From positions 1-51,070 of the forward strand of contig JBMOIF010000009.1 of NCBI GenBank assembly GCA_049317465.1: a DNA stretch of 51,070 nucleotides, read 5' to 3'. A program made the translations under genes and the position numbers. Positions 15,226-22,732 of this stretch are shown piece by piece. A model generated the notes under the pieces. It was not told where the DNA came from. It ran no database searches and was given only the letters and a program-made list of their open reading frames with translations. Within the stretch, counting starts at the first letter, position 1; each line of letters opens with the position of its first letter. The stretch comes from CAIQIA01 sp049317465 (GTDB taxonomy: Bacteria; Cyanobacteriota; Cyanobacteriia; PCC-6307; Cyanobiaceae).

Positions 15226-16532
15226 ACGAGATCCGGCTGCTGGCCTTTGAGCTCGAGAACGGCTCCCGGCGCGGCATCTTTCAGGTGCTCAAGGCTCTGA
15301 TGCTCGGACTGGAGGCGGAGGCCGCGAACCCTTCCGTCCCCGGCAGACCGCTGCAGCTCTCGCTGATGCCGCCCGTGCCTGGGCGGCCGTTCCTTGATCC
15401 CCTGCGGGACCCCCTGGCGGCCGGGCGTGGCCCCACGGCGGTCCACAAGCCGCCCAAACCGCTGGTGCGGCGTGTCAAGGCTGTGCTGCTGCCCCTCGAT
15501 CGCCTCGTGCCCCTGCCCCTCAGCCGGGGGCTGCTCGCCCTTGCCCTGGTCCTGCCGTCCCGCTGCTGGCATGGGCTGGCTCGGTTGCTGGCCCGACGCC
15601 CCTCCCTGGCCTACTGGGCCCTGGGCAACAGCGTGCTCGCCTCCCTGCCCGTGGTGGCCAGTGCGGGGCGCCGTCCGGGCCGATGGACCGTGGCCCTGTC
15701 ACCCAGCCTCTACATCCCCCCGGCCGGTGAACGGCTGGCCACGGTCATCCATGACCTCATCCCTCTCGACTACCCGCGACACCATGGTGAGGAGGCCTGG
15801 GAATGGCAGCGACGTCTCGACCATTGCCTCGACTGCAGCGATCTGCTGCTGGCCGTCAGCGAAGGCACCGCCGATCGTCTGCGGCGCTACCGCCCCCGTT
15901 GCAGCCCGCGGGTGCGGGTGGTGCGCCCCTCGGTGTCGGAGCAGGGAGTGCCACGGCAGCAGGATCCGCCCCTGGGCCCCACGGACCCCCTGCGGCTGTG
16001 TTGCATCGGCTCCCTTGAGCCGCGCAAGAACCTGCATGGTCTGCTGGAGGGGCTGGCCCTGGTGCAACGGGGGGTGATCGCACTGGATGTGGCCGGGGCC
16101 GAGGCCGATGAGGCTTCGGGGTATGCCGATCAAATACGCGCCCGGGCCGATGAGATCGAACGCCGGCAGGGCCATCGCCTGCGCTTCCATGGGCGCGTGA
16201 GTGCCGAGACCAAGCAGGCGCTGCTGGCCGATGCCCACGGCCTCGTCTACGTCCCCCTGATGGAGGGTGGTGCCCTGCCCATCCTTGAGGCGCAGCTGCA
16301 GGGGCTGCCCACCCTGGTGAGTGATCTGGCCGTCTTCCGTGAGCTGGTGGCCGCCGATCGCGCCTACTTCTGCCCCCCCGACGACCCGGTGGCGATCGCC
16401 GCCGCGGTGGAGCAGCTCTGGGACGATCTGCTGCGGGCGGCCCCCCGTCAGCCCGATGCCGAGTCCCTGGCGCCCTACGCCAGCCCTCGCCGCTACGCCA
16501 GGGCGGTGCTGGCGGCCCTGGCCCGGGGTTGA
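15222..16532 (+). CDS. Glycosyltransferase, GT4-like
   Basis: The 436-residue enzyme has a GT-B layout. The N-terminal half ends in 'ATVIHDLIPLDYPRHHGEE' and 'DLLLAVSEGTADRLRRY'. The C-terminal half carries 'CIGSLEPRKNLHGLLEGLAL' and the sugar-nucleotide-binding 'VPLMEGGALPILEAQLQGLPTLVSDL' (the E-x7-E motif). This matches GT4 enzymes that add sugars from NDP donors with retention. The ATG overlaps the stop of the preceding GT2-like gene (ATGA), so the two are translationally coupled. The next gene begins 4 bases after its stop. Confidence 0.85.
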   Translation: MNEIRLLAFELENGSRRGIFQVLKALMLGLEAEAANPSVPGRPLQLSLMPPVPGRPFLDPLRDPLAAGRGPTAVHKPPKPLVRRVKAVLLPLDRLVPLPLSRGLLALALVLPSRCWHGLARLLARRPSLAYWALGNSVLASLPVVASAGRRPGRWTVALSPSLYIPPAGERLATVIHDLIPLDYPRHHGEEAWEWQRRLDHCLDCSDLLLAVSEGTADRLRRYRPRCSPRVRVVRPSVSEQGVPRQQDPPLGPTDPLRLCCIGSLEPRKNLHGLLEGLALVQRGVIALDVAGAEADEASGYADQIRARADEIERRQGHRLRFHGRVSAETKQALLADAHGLVYVPLMEGGALPILEAQLQGLPTLVSDLAVFRELVAADRAYFCPPDDPVAIAAAVEQLWDDLLRAAPRQPDAESLAPYASPRRYARAVLAALARG

Positions 16533-16536
16533 GCCG

Positions 16537-17580
16537 GTGGCTGCACCGCTGGCCCTGTTCAACGGCAGCTACGTCGGCGCCCGCCCCACGGGCATCGGCG
16601 TCGTGGCGAGGGATCTGGCCGCCCACCTCGATCCGGCCCTGGTGCCGGCCGTCTGGCCCGCCGGCCTCTCCCCCGACGCCGGCAGCCGCGGCCATGCCCG
16701 CCGGCTGCTCTGGACCCAGCGGACCTTGCCCGGCCTCTGGCGCCGCAGCGGGGCCGCGTTGCTGCTGTCGCCGTTGCCCGAGGCGCCGTTGCTGGCCGGT
16801 GTCCCATCGGTGGTGCTGGCCCACGACCTGCTGCCCCTCCGCTACCCCCAGCTGACCCCGCTGCTGGCCTACCACCTCGCCTACGTACCGCTGGTGCTGC
16901 ACCGTGCCCGCCACGTGCTCTGCAATTCCGAGGCCACGGCCCGGGAAGTGCACGGGCGTCTTGGGGTTCCGCTCCGGCGCCTCTCGGTGCTGCGCCTCGG
17001 ATTCGCCGCCGGGACCCTGCGCCCCCTGGGGATGGGACGCGGCTCTGAGCTGCTTGTGCTGGGGCGCCATGATCCCCACAAGAACCTGGTTCGCCTGCTG
17101 CGGGCCTTCGCCCTGGCCGCCGCGGCGGATGGCGAGCTGATGCTGCACCTGGTGGGTCCCCACGACCGCCGCTACACCCCCCGGCTCCAGCGTCTCGCCC
17201 AGGAGCTGGGCATCGCCGATCGCTGCCGCTGGACCGCCTGGGTGTCTGACGGAGAACGGCTGCAGCTGCTCAACCGCGCCCTGGCCCTGGTGCTGCCCAG
17301 CCTCTGGGAGGGGTTCGGTCTGCCGGCCCTGGAGGCGATGGCCTGCGCGACCCCGGTGCTGGCCTCCACGGCCGGTGCCCTGCCGGAGGTGGTGGGCGAT
17401 GCCGCCCTCCCCCTGGACCCCCGCGATGTGGCCCAGATGGCCTCGGCGTTGCGGCGGCTGCGGTCGGATCCGGGGCTGGCGTCACAGTTGGCGGCGGCCG
17501 GGCCGGCCCGGGCGGCCGGTTTCAGCTGGAGCCGATCGGCCCGGGATCTGGAGGGGCGTCTGCGGGAGCTGGCCCGCTGA
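16537..17580 (+). CDS. Glycosyltransferase, GT4-like (third in the cluster)
   Basis: The 347-residue enzyme starts 'MAAPLALFNGSYVGARPTGIGVVARDL', the glycine-rich N-terminal nucleotide-sugar transferase loop. It carries 'LVLGRHDPHKNLVRLLRAFAL' and 'LPSLWEGFGLPALEAMACATPVLAST', the standard GT4 donor-binding E-x7-E region. A GTG at 16537 is the likely start, four bases after the previous stop; the open frame extends upstream only by overlapping the preceding gene. Its final 59 bases overlap the antisense 3' end of the HAD gene. Together the three enzymes look like one operon for a surface glycan. Confidence 0.85.
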   Translation: MAAPLALFNGSYVGARPTGIGVVARDLAAHLDPALVPAVWPAGLSPDAGSRGHARRLLWTQRTLPGLWRRSGAALLLSPLPEAPLLAGVPSVVLAHDLLPLRYPQLTPLLAYHLAYVPLVLHRARHVLCNSEATAREVHGRLGVPLRRLSVLRLGFAAGTLRPLGMGRGSELLVLGRHDPHKNLVRLLRAFALAAAADGELMLHLVGPHDRRYTPRLQRLAQELGIADRCRWTAWVSDGERLQLLNRALALVLPSLWEGFGLPALEAMACATPVLASTAGALPEVVGDAALPLDPRDVAQMASALRRLRSDPGLASQLAAAGPARAAGFSWSRSARDLEGRLRELAR

Positions 17581-18235
17581 CCATTGCCGGCAGATGCACG
17601 CCGCCGGGTCGGTCGAGGCGCAGGCAACGGATGCCGGCGGCGGCGGCGGCGGCTTCGTCGGCGGGCGAATCGCCGATGTGCCAGACCTGGGCGGCCGGCA
17701 GTGCGAGCAGCTCCAGGGCCCTGACCAGCGGTGCCGGGTCGGGCTTGGCCGCCCCCACTTCGGAGGACACCACCACCCCATCGAAGGCCTCGCGCAGACC
17801 AAGCCGTTGCAGCAGCCGGTGCAGCCGCCGGTCGAAGTTGCTGACCACCACCAGCCGCAGTCCGCGTGAACGCCAGCGGGCCAGGGCCGCGGGCACCTCC
17901 GGATAGACGCCCCAGGGTTCAGGACCCGCGAAACGGTCGAAGAGGTCGGCGGCCAGTCCCATCGGCAGCTGGGGAACCCCGACGCTGGCAAAGGTGGCGG
18001 CGATGCGCTGCTGCCACCAGTGGCGTTCGGCCTGTTCCAGGTGGAGGGCGGCCGTGCCGGGAAAGGCGAGGGGTGGAGCCTCGCGGTAGGCCTGGAGGAA
18101 GGCCCGCTCCAGATCCTCGGCCTCGAGGCTGAGGCCATGGTCGGCCGCAGCCTCCGCATAGATCTCTCCCACCGGACGCCGCAGGCCGATCAGGGTGCCC
18201 ATGGCATCCAGCAGCAGGGCTCGGGGATGGCTCAT
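17522..18235 (-). CDS. HAD-like hydrolase (HDHD/phosphoglycolate-phosphatase-like)
   Basis: The 237-residue HAD phosphatase has motif I 'LLLDAMGTLIGL' (residues 7-18; the second Asp of DxDxT is replaced, giving DAMGT), motif II 'LVVVSNFDRR' and motif IV 'HIGDSPADE', with a helical cap. The DxMGT form is common in the HDHD3-like group, whose substrates are poorly known. Its ATG overlaps the stop of the NADH dehydrogenase gene (ATGA). Its 3' end overlaps the GT4 gene by 59 bases in antisense, a long overlap for such a pair. Confidence 0.8.
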   Translation of the reverse strand: MSHPRALLLDAMGTLIGLRRPVGEIYAEAAADHGLSLEAEDLERAFLQAYREAPPLAFPGTAALHLEQAERHWWQQRIAATFASVGVPQLPMGLAADLFDRFAGPEPWGVYPEVPAALARWRSRGLRLVVVSNFDRRLHRLLQRLGLREAFDGVVVSSEVGAAKPDPAPLVRALELLALPAAQVWHIGDSPADEAAAAAAGIRCLRLDRPGGVHLPAMVSGPAPADAPPDPGPIGSS

Positions 18236-19401
18236 GGGCGTGGAGGCAATGGGCCGCGGTCGGCGATCCAGCCCGCCGCGGCCAGCAGGGGCAGCGGACC
18301 CGGCAGGCGGGTGAGGTAGGTGAGCCGGCGCAGGGTCTGCGCCGCCGGTCCGGCCAGGGTGAGCCCCATCCCGGTGACGGTGGCCTCGCCCATCCCCAGG
18401 CTCAGCATCTCGCCCAGGTCCTTCCACTGGAAGGGCTCGAGGGGGTCGCCGGCCAGGGATCTGCGCAGGTTGGCGGCCAGCAGCTGCGCCTGCTGCATGG
18501 CCACCTGGGCGCTCGAGGGCAGCTCCGGGTCGTGGGGTACCAGGGCGTCGTCACCGAGGGCGAAGACACCAGGGTGCCCCTCCACCTCCAGGGTCGGGGT
18601 GCAGATCAGCCGCCCCCGGTCGTCGGTGGCGTCCGCCAGTCCAGGCTGCCGCGGCCGGGATCCTGCCGTCCAGACAAGGGAGTCCAGGGGCAGCGACTCG
18701 CTCGCCCTGTGCCCGTCGGATTGCCATTCCAGGTCGACCCCCAGGGCCGTCACCCGGCGCACCCGGGTGCCGCAGCGCAGGCGCACATCCCGCCGTGCCA
18801 GCGCTTCGAGGGCCCGGTCACGGTTGAAGGCCCGGCAGCCGGCCAGCGCTTCGGGGCCTGCCTCCAGCAGTTCCACCACCGCCCGGCCGGCGAGCAGATC
18901 GGCGAGTTTGCAGGCCAGCTCGACGCCGGTGGGCCCGGCTCCCGCCACCGCCAGTCGCTGCAGGGGCCGGGAGCGTTGCCGCAGTTCGTCTACCCGCCGT
19001 CGCAGGCGCAGGGCGTCGTCCAGGGTGCGGAAGAACAGAGCATGGTCGTGAACGCCGGGGACGGCGTGGTCGTGATCTTCCGCTCCACAGGCCAGCACCA
19101 GCCGGCTCCATTCCAGCCGGCGTCCCCCCGCAGTCGAGACGGAACGGGCCGTGGGATCGATGGCCGTGACCCGGTCCTGCAGCCAGCCGATGCCACGACC
19201 GGGCAGCAGCGCGTCGAACCTCGGGGCCACTGTCCAGGCCGGCAGTTCGCCGCTGAGCACCTCGTAGAGCAGTGGTGCGAAGACGAACCGCTCGGCGGGG
19301 TCGATGACCAGCAGCGGTGGATGGTCCGCTCGGCGGGCAAGCTCCAGAGCTGTGGTCAGGCCGCCGAAGCCCCCACCCACGATCACGATCGGCGCTGACA
19401 C
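18232..19401 (-). CDS. Type II NAD(P)H dehydrogenase (NDH-2-like flavoprotein)
   Basis: This 389-residue single-subunit flavoprotein oxidises NAD(P)H and passes electrons to a quinone without proton pumping. In cyanobacteria, related Ndb proteins act in redox sensing or in phylloquinone synthesis. It shows the FAD-binding GGGFGG (residues 8-13), the NAD(P)-binding GAGPTGVE in the middle and a second FAD contact at 'GVFALGDDAL'. No transmembrane helix is seen, in keeping with peripheral binding. GTG at 19401 is preferred because it puts the FAD motif next to the N-terminus. The divergent neighbour is cysH. Whether it is ndbA, ndbB or ndbC is unresolved. Confidence 0.85.
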   Translation of the reverse strand: MSAPIVIVGGGFGGLTTALELARRADHPPLLVIDPAERFVFAPLLYEVLSGELPAWTVAPRFDALLPGRGIGWLQDRVTAIDPTARSVSTAGGRRLEWSRLVLACGAEDHDHAVPGVHDHALFFRTLDDALRLRRRVDELRQRSRPLQRLAVAGAGPTGVELACKLADLLAGRAVVELLEAGPEALAGCRAFNRDRALEALARRDVRLRCGTRVRRVTALGVDLEWQSDGHRASESLPLDSLVWTAGSRPRQPGLADATDDRGRLICTPTLEVEGHPGVFALGDDALVPHDPELPSSAQVAMQQAQLLAANLRRSLAGDPLEPFQWKDLGEMLSLGMGEATVTGMGLTLAGPAAQTLRRLTYLTRLPGPLPLLAAAGWIADRGPLPPRP

Positions 19402-19475
19402 GGATCCGTTCGTTTGTGCCGAGCCTAGTGGGACCCCAGGGGCTCCCGCCGCGATGCGGCAGGCTGGGAGGGAAG

Positions 19476-20228
19476 ATGAAGCATCAGTTGACAGCTGTCG
19501 TGGACGCGAGCCAGCGGGGGGGCGAGGGGTTGGAGGGGGTGCCATCCCCTCCCTCCGATCTCGATGCTCCGGGTCTGCTGCGCTGGGGGCAGACGAGGTT
19601 CGGTGCCGGCTTCGCCGCCACCACCAGCTTCGGCATCCAGTCGGCGGTGCTGCTGCACCTGCTGGCGGGCCTCGACGAGCCCGTGCCCGTCTACTGGATC
19701 GACACCGGTTATCTGCATGCCGAGACCTACCGCTATGCGGCCCAGCTCACTGAGCTTCTCGGTCTTGATCTGCGGGTGGTGCTCCCTGAGCTCAGCCCGG
19801 CGCGCATGGAGGCGTTGTACGGGTGTCTCTGGGAGCAGGACGACGACCTCAGCCAGGAGACCTATCACCGGCTGCGCAAGGTGGAACCGCTGGACCGGGC
19901 GCTCGAGGCCGGCGGAGTGACCTGCTGGGCCAGCGGGGTCAGAGCAGCGCAGACGGACCACCGGGCCGGCATGCGTCCCCTGGAGCAGATCCGCGGTCGC
20001 TGGAGTCTGCGCCCGCTGCTGGGCTGGACCAGTCGCGACGTCTTCTATTACATGAAGGAGCACGGTCTCCCCCAGCATCCCCTGTTCGAGCAGGGCTACA
20101 CCACCGTCGGGGACTGGCATTCCAGCGCCCCTGACGATGGCCAGGGCCGGTCCAGCCGCTTCGGAGGTCGCAGGCAGGAGTGTGGGATTCACCTGCCTTC
20201 GCCGCTGGTGGAAGGTGCCGGCATCTGA
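19476..20228 (+). CDS. cysH: Phosphoadenylyl-sulphate (PAPS/APS) reductase
   Basis: CysH reduces activated sulphate to sulphite with thioredoxin or glutathione. The 250-residue protein contains 'ATTSFGIQSAVLLHL' (the PP-loop-type nucleotide site, about residues 46-60), 'VYWIDTGYLHAETY' and 'WASGVRAAQTDHRAGM'. It ends in ECGIHLP, in which the Cys is the catalytic thiolate. The paired CC motifs that bind a 4Fe-4S cluster in APS-type reductases are absent, so PAPS use is more likely. The start at ATG 19476 follows a GGGAGGGAAG ribosome binding site. coaX overlaps its 3' end. Confidence 0.92.
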   Translation: MKHQLTAVVDASQRGGEGLEGVPSPPSDLDAPGLLRWGQTRFGAGFAATTSFGIQSAVLLHLLAGLDEPVPVYWIDTGYLHAETYRYAAQLTELLGLDLRVVLPELSPARMEALYGCLWEQDDDLSQETYHRLRKVEPLDRALEAGGVTCWASGVRAAQTDHRAGMRPLEQIRGRWSLRPLLGWTSRDVFYYMKEHGLPQHPLFEQGYTTVGDWHSSAPDDGQGRSSRFGGRRQECGIHLPSPLVEGAGI

Positions 20229-20937
20229 GCCCCCCCGTCGTGTGCTGTTGATCGGGAACAGCCGCTGGCATTGGGGGGAGAGTGCCGACGGGCGGTTGTG
20301 GCGACACTGGGACGGGGAGGCCGTCGCCGATCCGCCGGTGCCCGATGGCTGGGCGGCGGTGGGCCCCCAGCCGTCGATCGCGGCCGACGAGCTCTGGCGT
20401 CAGCGGCAGCTGACCAACCGCGATGTTCCCCTGGCTGCCCTCCCCGACCATGTCGGCATCGACCGTGCACTGGCGGCCTGGGGTGCCTGGACCCAGGCCC
20501 GTGGTCCCGTGATGGTGGTCGATGCCGGCACCGCCCTCACCCTGACCGTGGTGGATGCGCAAGGACGTTTTCTTGGGGGGAGGATCCAGGCGGGTGCCGA
20601 TCTGCAGCTGCAGGCTCTGCACCGCGGGACCCGTCAGCTGCCCCTTGCGAGCCTGAGGGACGCCACGTCGGTGGGGGAGCCCTGGCCCCGGGACACCGAA
20701 GCGGCCCTGCGCACCGGCGTGGCCGAAGGACTGGCCTCGGCCGTGACAGGGGCCTGGGTCCAGCGTCCCGGAGACCATGGGGCTGTCCCCCCCTGGAGCC
20801 TCTGGCTCACCGGCGGCGATGGCCCCTGCCTGGAGCCGTTGCTGCAGCGCCGGGGCCTGATCGTGCGGCACGTCCCCGGGCTGGCCCTGGACGCCATGGC
20901 ACGCCTGGCAGGGTTCACTCCAGTCCGAGATCCCTGA
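20215..20937 (+). CDS. coaX: Type III pantothenate kinase
   Basis: CoaX phosphorylates pantothenate, the first step of coenzyme A synthesis. The product shows the ASKHA-fold motifs of the type III enzyme: 'VLLIGNSRWHWG' near the N-terminus, 'PVMVVDAGTALTLTVVD' (catalytic Asp and phosphate loop) and 'LGGRIQAGADLQLQAL' (GG-x-I-x-PG-like). It is about 240 residues, short but usual for cyanobacteria. The start is uncertain: GTG at 20215 is used here, and ATG at 20137 or GTG at 20182 in the same frame would extend it into cysH. Its 3' end overlaps bcp by 23 bases in antisense. Confidence 0.88.
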   Translation: MPASEPPRRVLLIGNSRWHWGESADGRLWRHWDGEAVADPPVPDGWAAVGPQPSIAADELWRQRQLTNRDVPLAALPDHVGIDRALAAWGAWTQARGPVMVVDAGTALTLTVVDAQGRFLGGRIQAGADLQLQALHRGTRQLPLASLRDATSVGEPWPRDTEAALRTGVAEGLASAVTGAWVQRPGDHGAVPPWSLWLTGGDGPCLEPLLQRRGLIVRHVPGLALDAMARLAGFTPVRDP

Positions 20938-21382
20938 GGATGTCGTCGGCCATGGTTTCGGCCTTGACCTTCGTGTAGATGCGTTCCAGTCGTCCTTCGC
21001 CGTCGATGACGAAGGTGTGCCGCATCATTCCCATGTATTCGCGGCCCATGAACTTCTTGAGGCCGTAGCTCTCGTAGGCGGCCGCCACCGGGCATGGCTC
21101 GGCATCGGTGAGCAGTGTGAAGGGGAGGTCGTACTTGGCCACGAACTTGCCGTGGCTGGCGGCGCCGTCCTTGCTCACCCCCAGGACCCGGATGCCCTGG
21201 GCCTCGAATGCCGCCCAGCGGTCGCGGAAGTTGCAGGCTTCCTTGGTGCAGCCCGGGGTGTCGTCCTTTGGATAGAAGTAGAGAACGACCCGCTGGCCGC
21301 GCAGGTCGGCCAGGGCCACAGGCTGCCCCGATTGATCGGGGAGGGTGAAATCCGGCGCGGGATCACCGATCGAGAGAGCCAT
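20915..21382 (-). CDS. bcp: Peroxiredoxin, BCP/PrxQ type
   Basis: This thiol peroxidase of 155 residues reduces peroxides with thioredoxin. The peroxidatic Cys45 and the resolving Cys50 lie in 'YFYPKDDTPGCTKEACNFRD' (residues 35-54), the signature spacing of BCP/PrxQ. The rest ('GVSKDGAASHGKFVAKYDLPFTLL', 'RHTFVIDGEGRLERIY') matches the family along its full length. It is convergent with coaX (23-base overlap) and divergent from the hypothetical gene at 21473. It is the second peroxiredoxin in this window besides the 1-Cys enzyme at 12891. Confidence 0.95.
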   Translation of the reverse strand: MALSIGDPAPDFTLPDQSGQPVALADLRGQRVVLYFYPKDDTPGCTKEACNFRDRWAAFEAQGIRVLGVSKDGAASHGKFVAKYDLPFTLLTDAEPCPVAAAYESYGLKKFMGREYMGMMRHTFVIDGEGRLERIYTKVKAETMADDILRDLGLE

Positions 21383-21472
21383 GGTCAGGGGCGTTTCAGG
21401 CTGGGATGCGGCTGAGCCTAGGCACCCAGGTTCCGGGCCCACGGCTAGCGTCAGCACGCCTGCCGGAACCCG

Positions 21473-21979
21473 ATGCCGAGACCTTTCAGGGTTGGACTCC
21501 TTCTTCTCCTTGGACTTCTCGGACTGGGTGGTCTCCTCCGACTGCAGATCCTGCCTCCGCCCCTTGCCCGGGTCGGCCGTGATGACACCTTCACCAGGCT
21601 GGAGGCCCGGGAGTCGCTGCTGGAGGTGCGGCAGCAGGCCGCCACACTGCTGACCCTGTTTGTGGGCGGCGAGATCACCCGGCATTACTGGGGAGGTTTC
21701 ACCCCCTACTTCGATGTGCTGGGCATGGAGGTTCCCCCCAGTTTCGAAACCGATCTGACCGTCAGCGAGGACCGGGCACGCCTGAGCCTTCGGCCCCGTC
21801 GCCAGGTGGAGCAGTATCTGGCTGAGGTGCGGTTGTTCGAGAACATGCCCCGCGGCACGGCCTGTCGCGGTCACGGAACGCCGGGGGCGTTCCGTGAGCA
21901 GGGTCGCCGCCTGGTCTGCCCGAAAGGATGGACACCCCTTCAGGATCCCCTCGTTCGCCAGGACGCTGTCTCGCCATGA
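21473..21979 (+). CDS. Hypothetical protein with N-terminal membrane anchor
   Basis: The 168-residue product starts MPRPFRV, then has a long Leu/Gly-rich helix (residues about 8-30) serving as a signal anchor. It is followed by a soluble region with 'VGGEITRHYWGGFTPYFDVLGMEVP' and 'RPRRQVEQYLAEVRLFE'. Two cysteines (in TACRGHG and RLVCPKG) could form a disulphide outside the cytoplasm. I do not recognise the family. It is divergent from bcp across 90 bases and is followed by a strong promoter for the secreted DUF1400 gene, so it is probably transcribed separately. Confidence 0.6.
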   Translation: MPRPFRVGLLLLLGLLGLGGLLRLQILPPPLARVGRDDTFTRLEARESLLEVRQQAATLLTLFVGGEITRHYWGGFTPYFDVLGMEVPPSFETDLTVSEDRARLSLRPRRQVEQYLAEVRLFENMPRGTACRGHGTPGAFREQGRRLVCPKGWTPLQDPLVRQDAVSP

Positions 21980-22004
21980 GACCTGAAAGCAACCAGAAGA
22001 CAGT

Positions 22005-22033
22005 TGGCGGTTTTCGCTCAGGCAGCTAATTTT
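22005..22033 (+). promoter_or_regulatory. Sigma-70-type promoter of the DUF1400 gene
   Basis: TTGGCG at 22005-22010 and TAATTT at 22028-22033 are separated by exactly 17 bases, the ideal spacing for a housekeeping sigma-70 promoter. It predicts transcription starting near 22040. That supports the ATG at 22057 over the upstream ATG at 22033. Confidence 0.65.
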
Positions 22034-22056
22034 TGCATGACGTGTTCCTCACTCCC

Positions 22057-22692
22057 ATGCAGAAGCGCCTTGTTTCCGGCGTTTTCGCCGCCTCCCTCGT
22101 GGCTGCTGCCGCTCTTCCCGCCGGCGCCCAGACCAACGTTGTCCGCTGGAACTCCGGTGCTGCCGTGTACAGCACCACCCAGGACAACTTCTCCAGCTTC
22201 CTCAAGTCCCCCACCTTCGAAGCTCCCGACCGCGGCCTGACCGATGGCCTGGCCCGCTCCGGCTGGTCCGCCAAGGAAGTCCAGGCTGGCCTCAAGAAGG
22301 AGTACAACGTTGATGTCGTCGGCGTCTCCCGCTTCCTCTACTCGAAGGATGGCGTCAAGTTCCTGCAGGATCAGACCCGCAGCTACTTCCCCTACTGGGG
22401 CATGAAGAAGACCGCCGTCCAGGCCCTGCGTTCGGCGATCATCCTTGACTCCGTCGACGGCAAGCTGTCTTCCGCCGGCATCATGAAGAACCTGCCGGTC
22501 GACTTCCGTCTGGCCGACACCTGCAACACCTTCGACGGCAAGCAGAACATCTGCGCCAAGGGCAAGTGCAAGGGTGATGCCCAGTGCTCCTCCCTGCTCT
22601 CCTGGTACGTGTTCCTGCCCGCCTGCATCCAGGCCAACCAGATCGTCGACAAGGAGCCCGTCAAGCCCAGCCCCGTCCGCGGCCTCTGGTGA
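22057..22692 (+). CDS. Secreted DUF1400-like protein
   Basis: The 211-residue product has a signal peptide (residues 1-24, ending AGAQ). The following domain, including 'VVRWNSGAAVYSTTQDNFSSFL' and 'YWGMKKTAVQALRSAIILDS', matches DUF1400, usually the N-terminal part of cyanobacterial alpha/beta hydrolases. Here no hydrolase follows. Instead there is a short tail with five Cys (156, 166, 171, 177, 190). The codons are strongly biased to C-ending forms and a good promoter and terminator flank it, which suggests high expression. The start at 22057 fits the promoter; an in-frame ATG at 22033 is the alternative. Confidence 0.75.
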   Translation: MQKRLVSGVFAASLVAAAALPAGAQTNVVRWNSGAAVYSTTQDNFSSFLKSPTFEAPDRGLTDGLARSGWSAKEVQAGLKKEYNVDVVGVSRFLYSKDGVKFLQDQTRSYFPYWGMKKTAVQALRSAIILDSVDGKLSSAGIMKNLPVDFRLADTCNTFDGKQNICAKGKCKGDAQCSSLLSWYVFLPACIQANQIVDKEPVKPSPVRGLW

Positions 22693-22732
22693 TCCCGGGA
22701 CAGACGTCCCCTCGGGTTTTTACCCGGAATCC

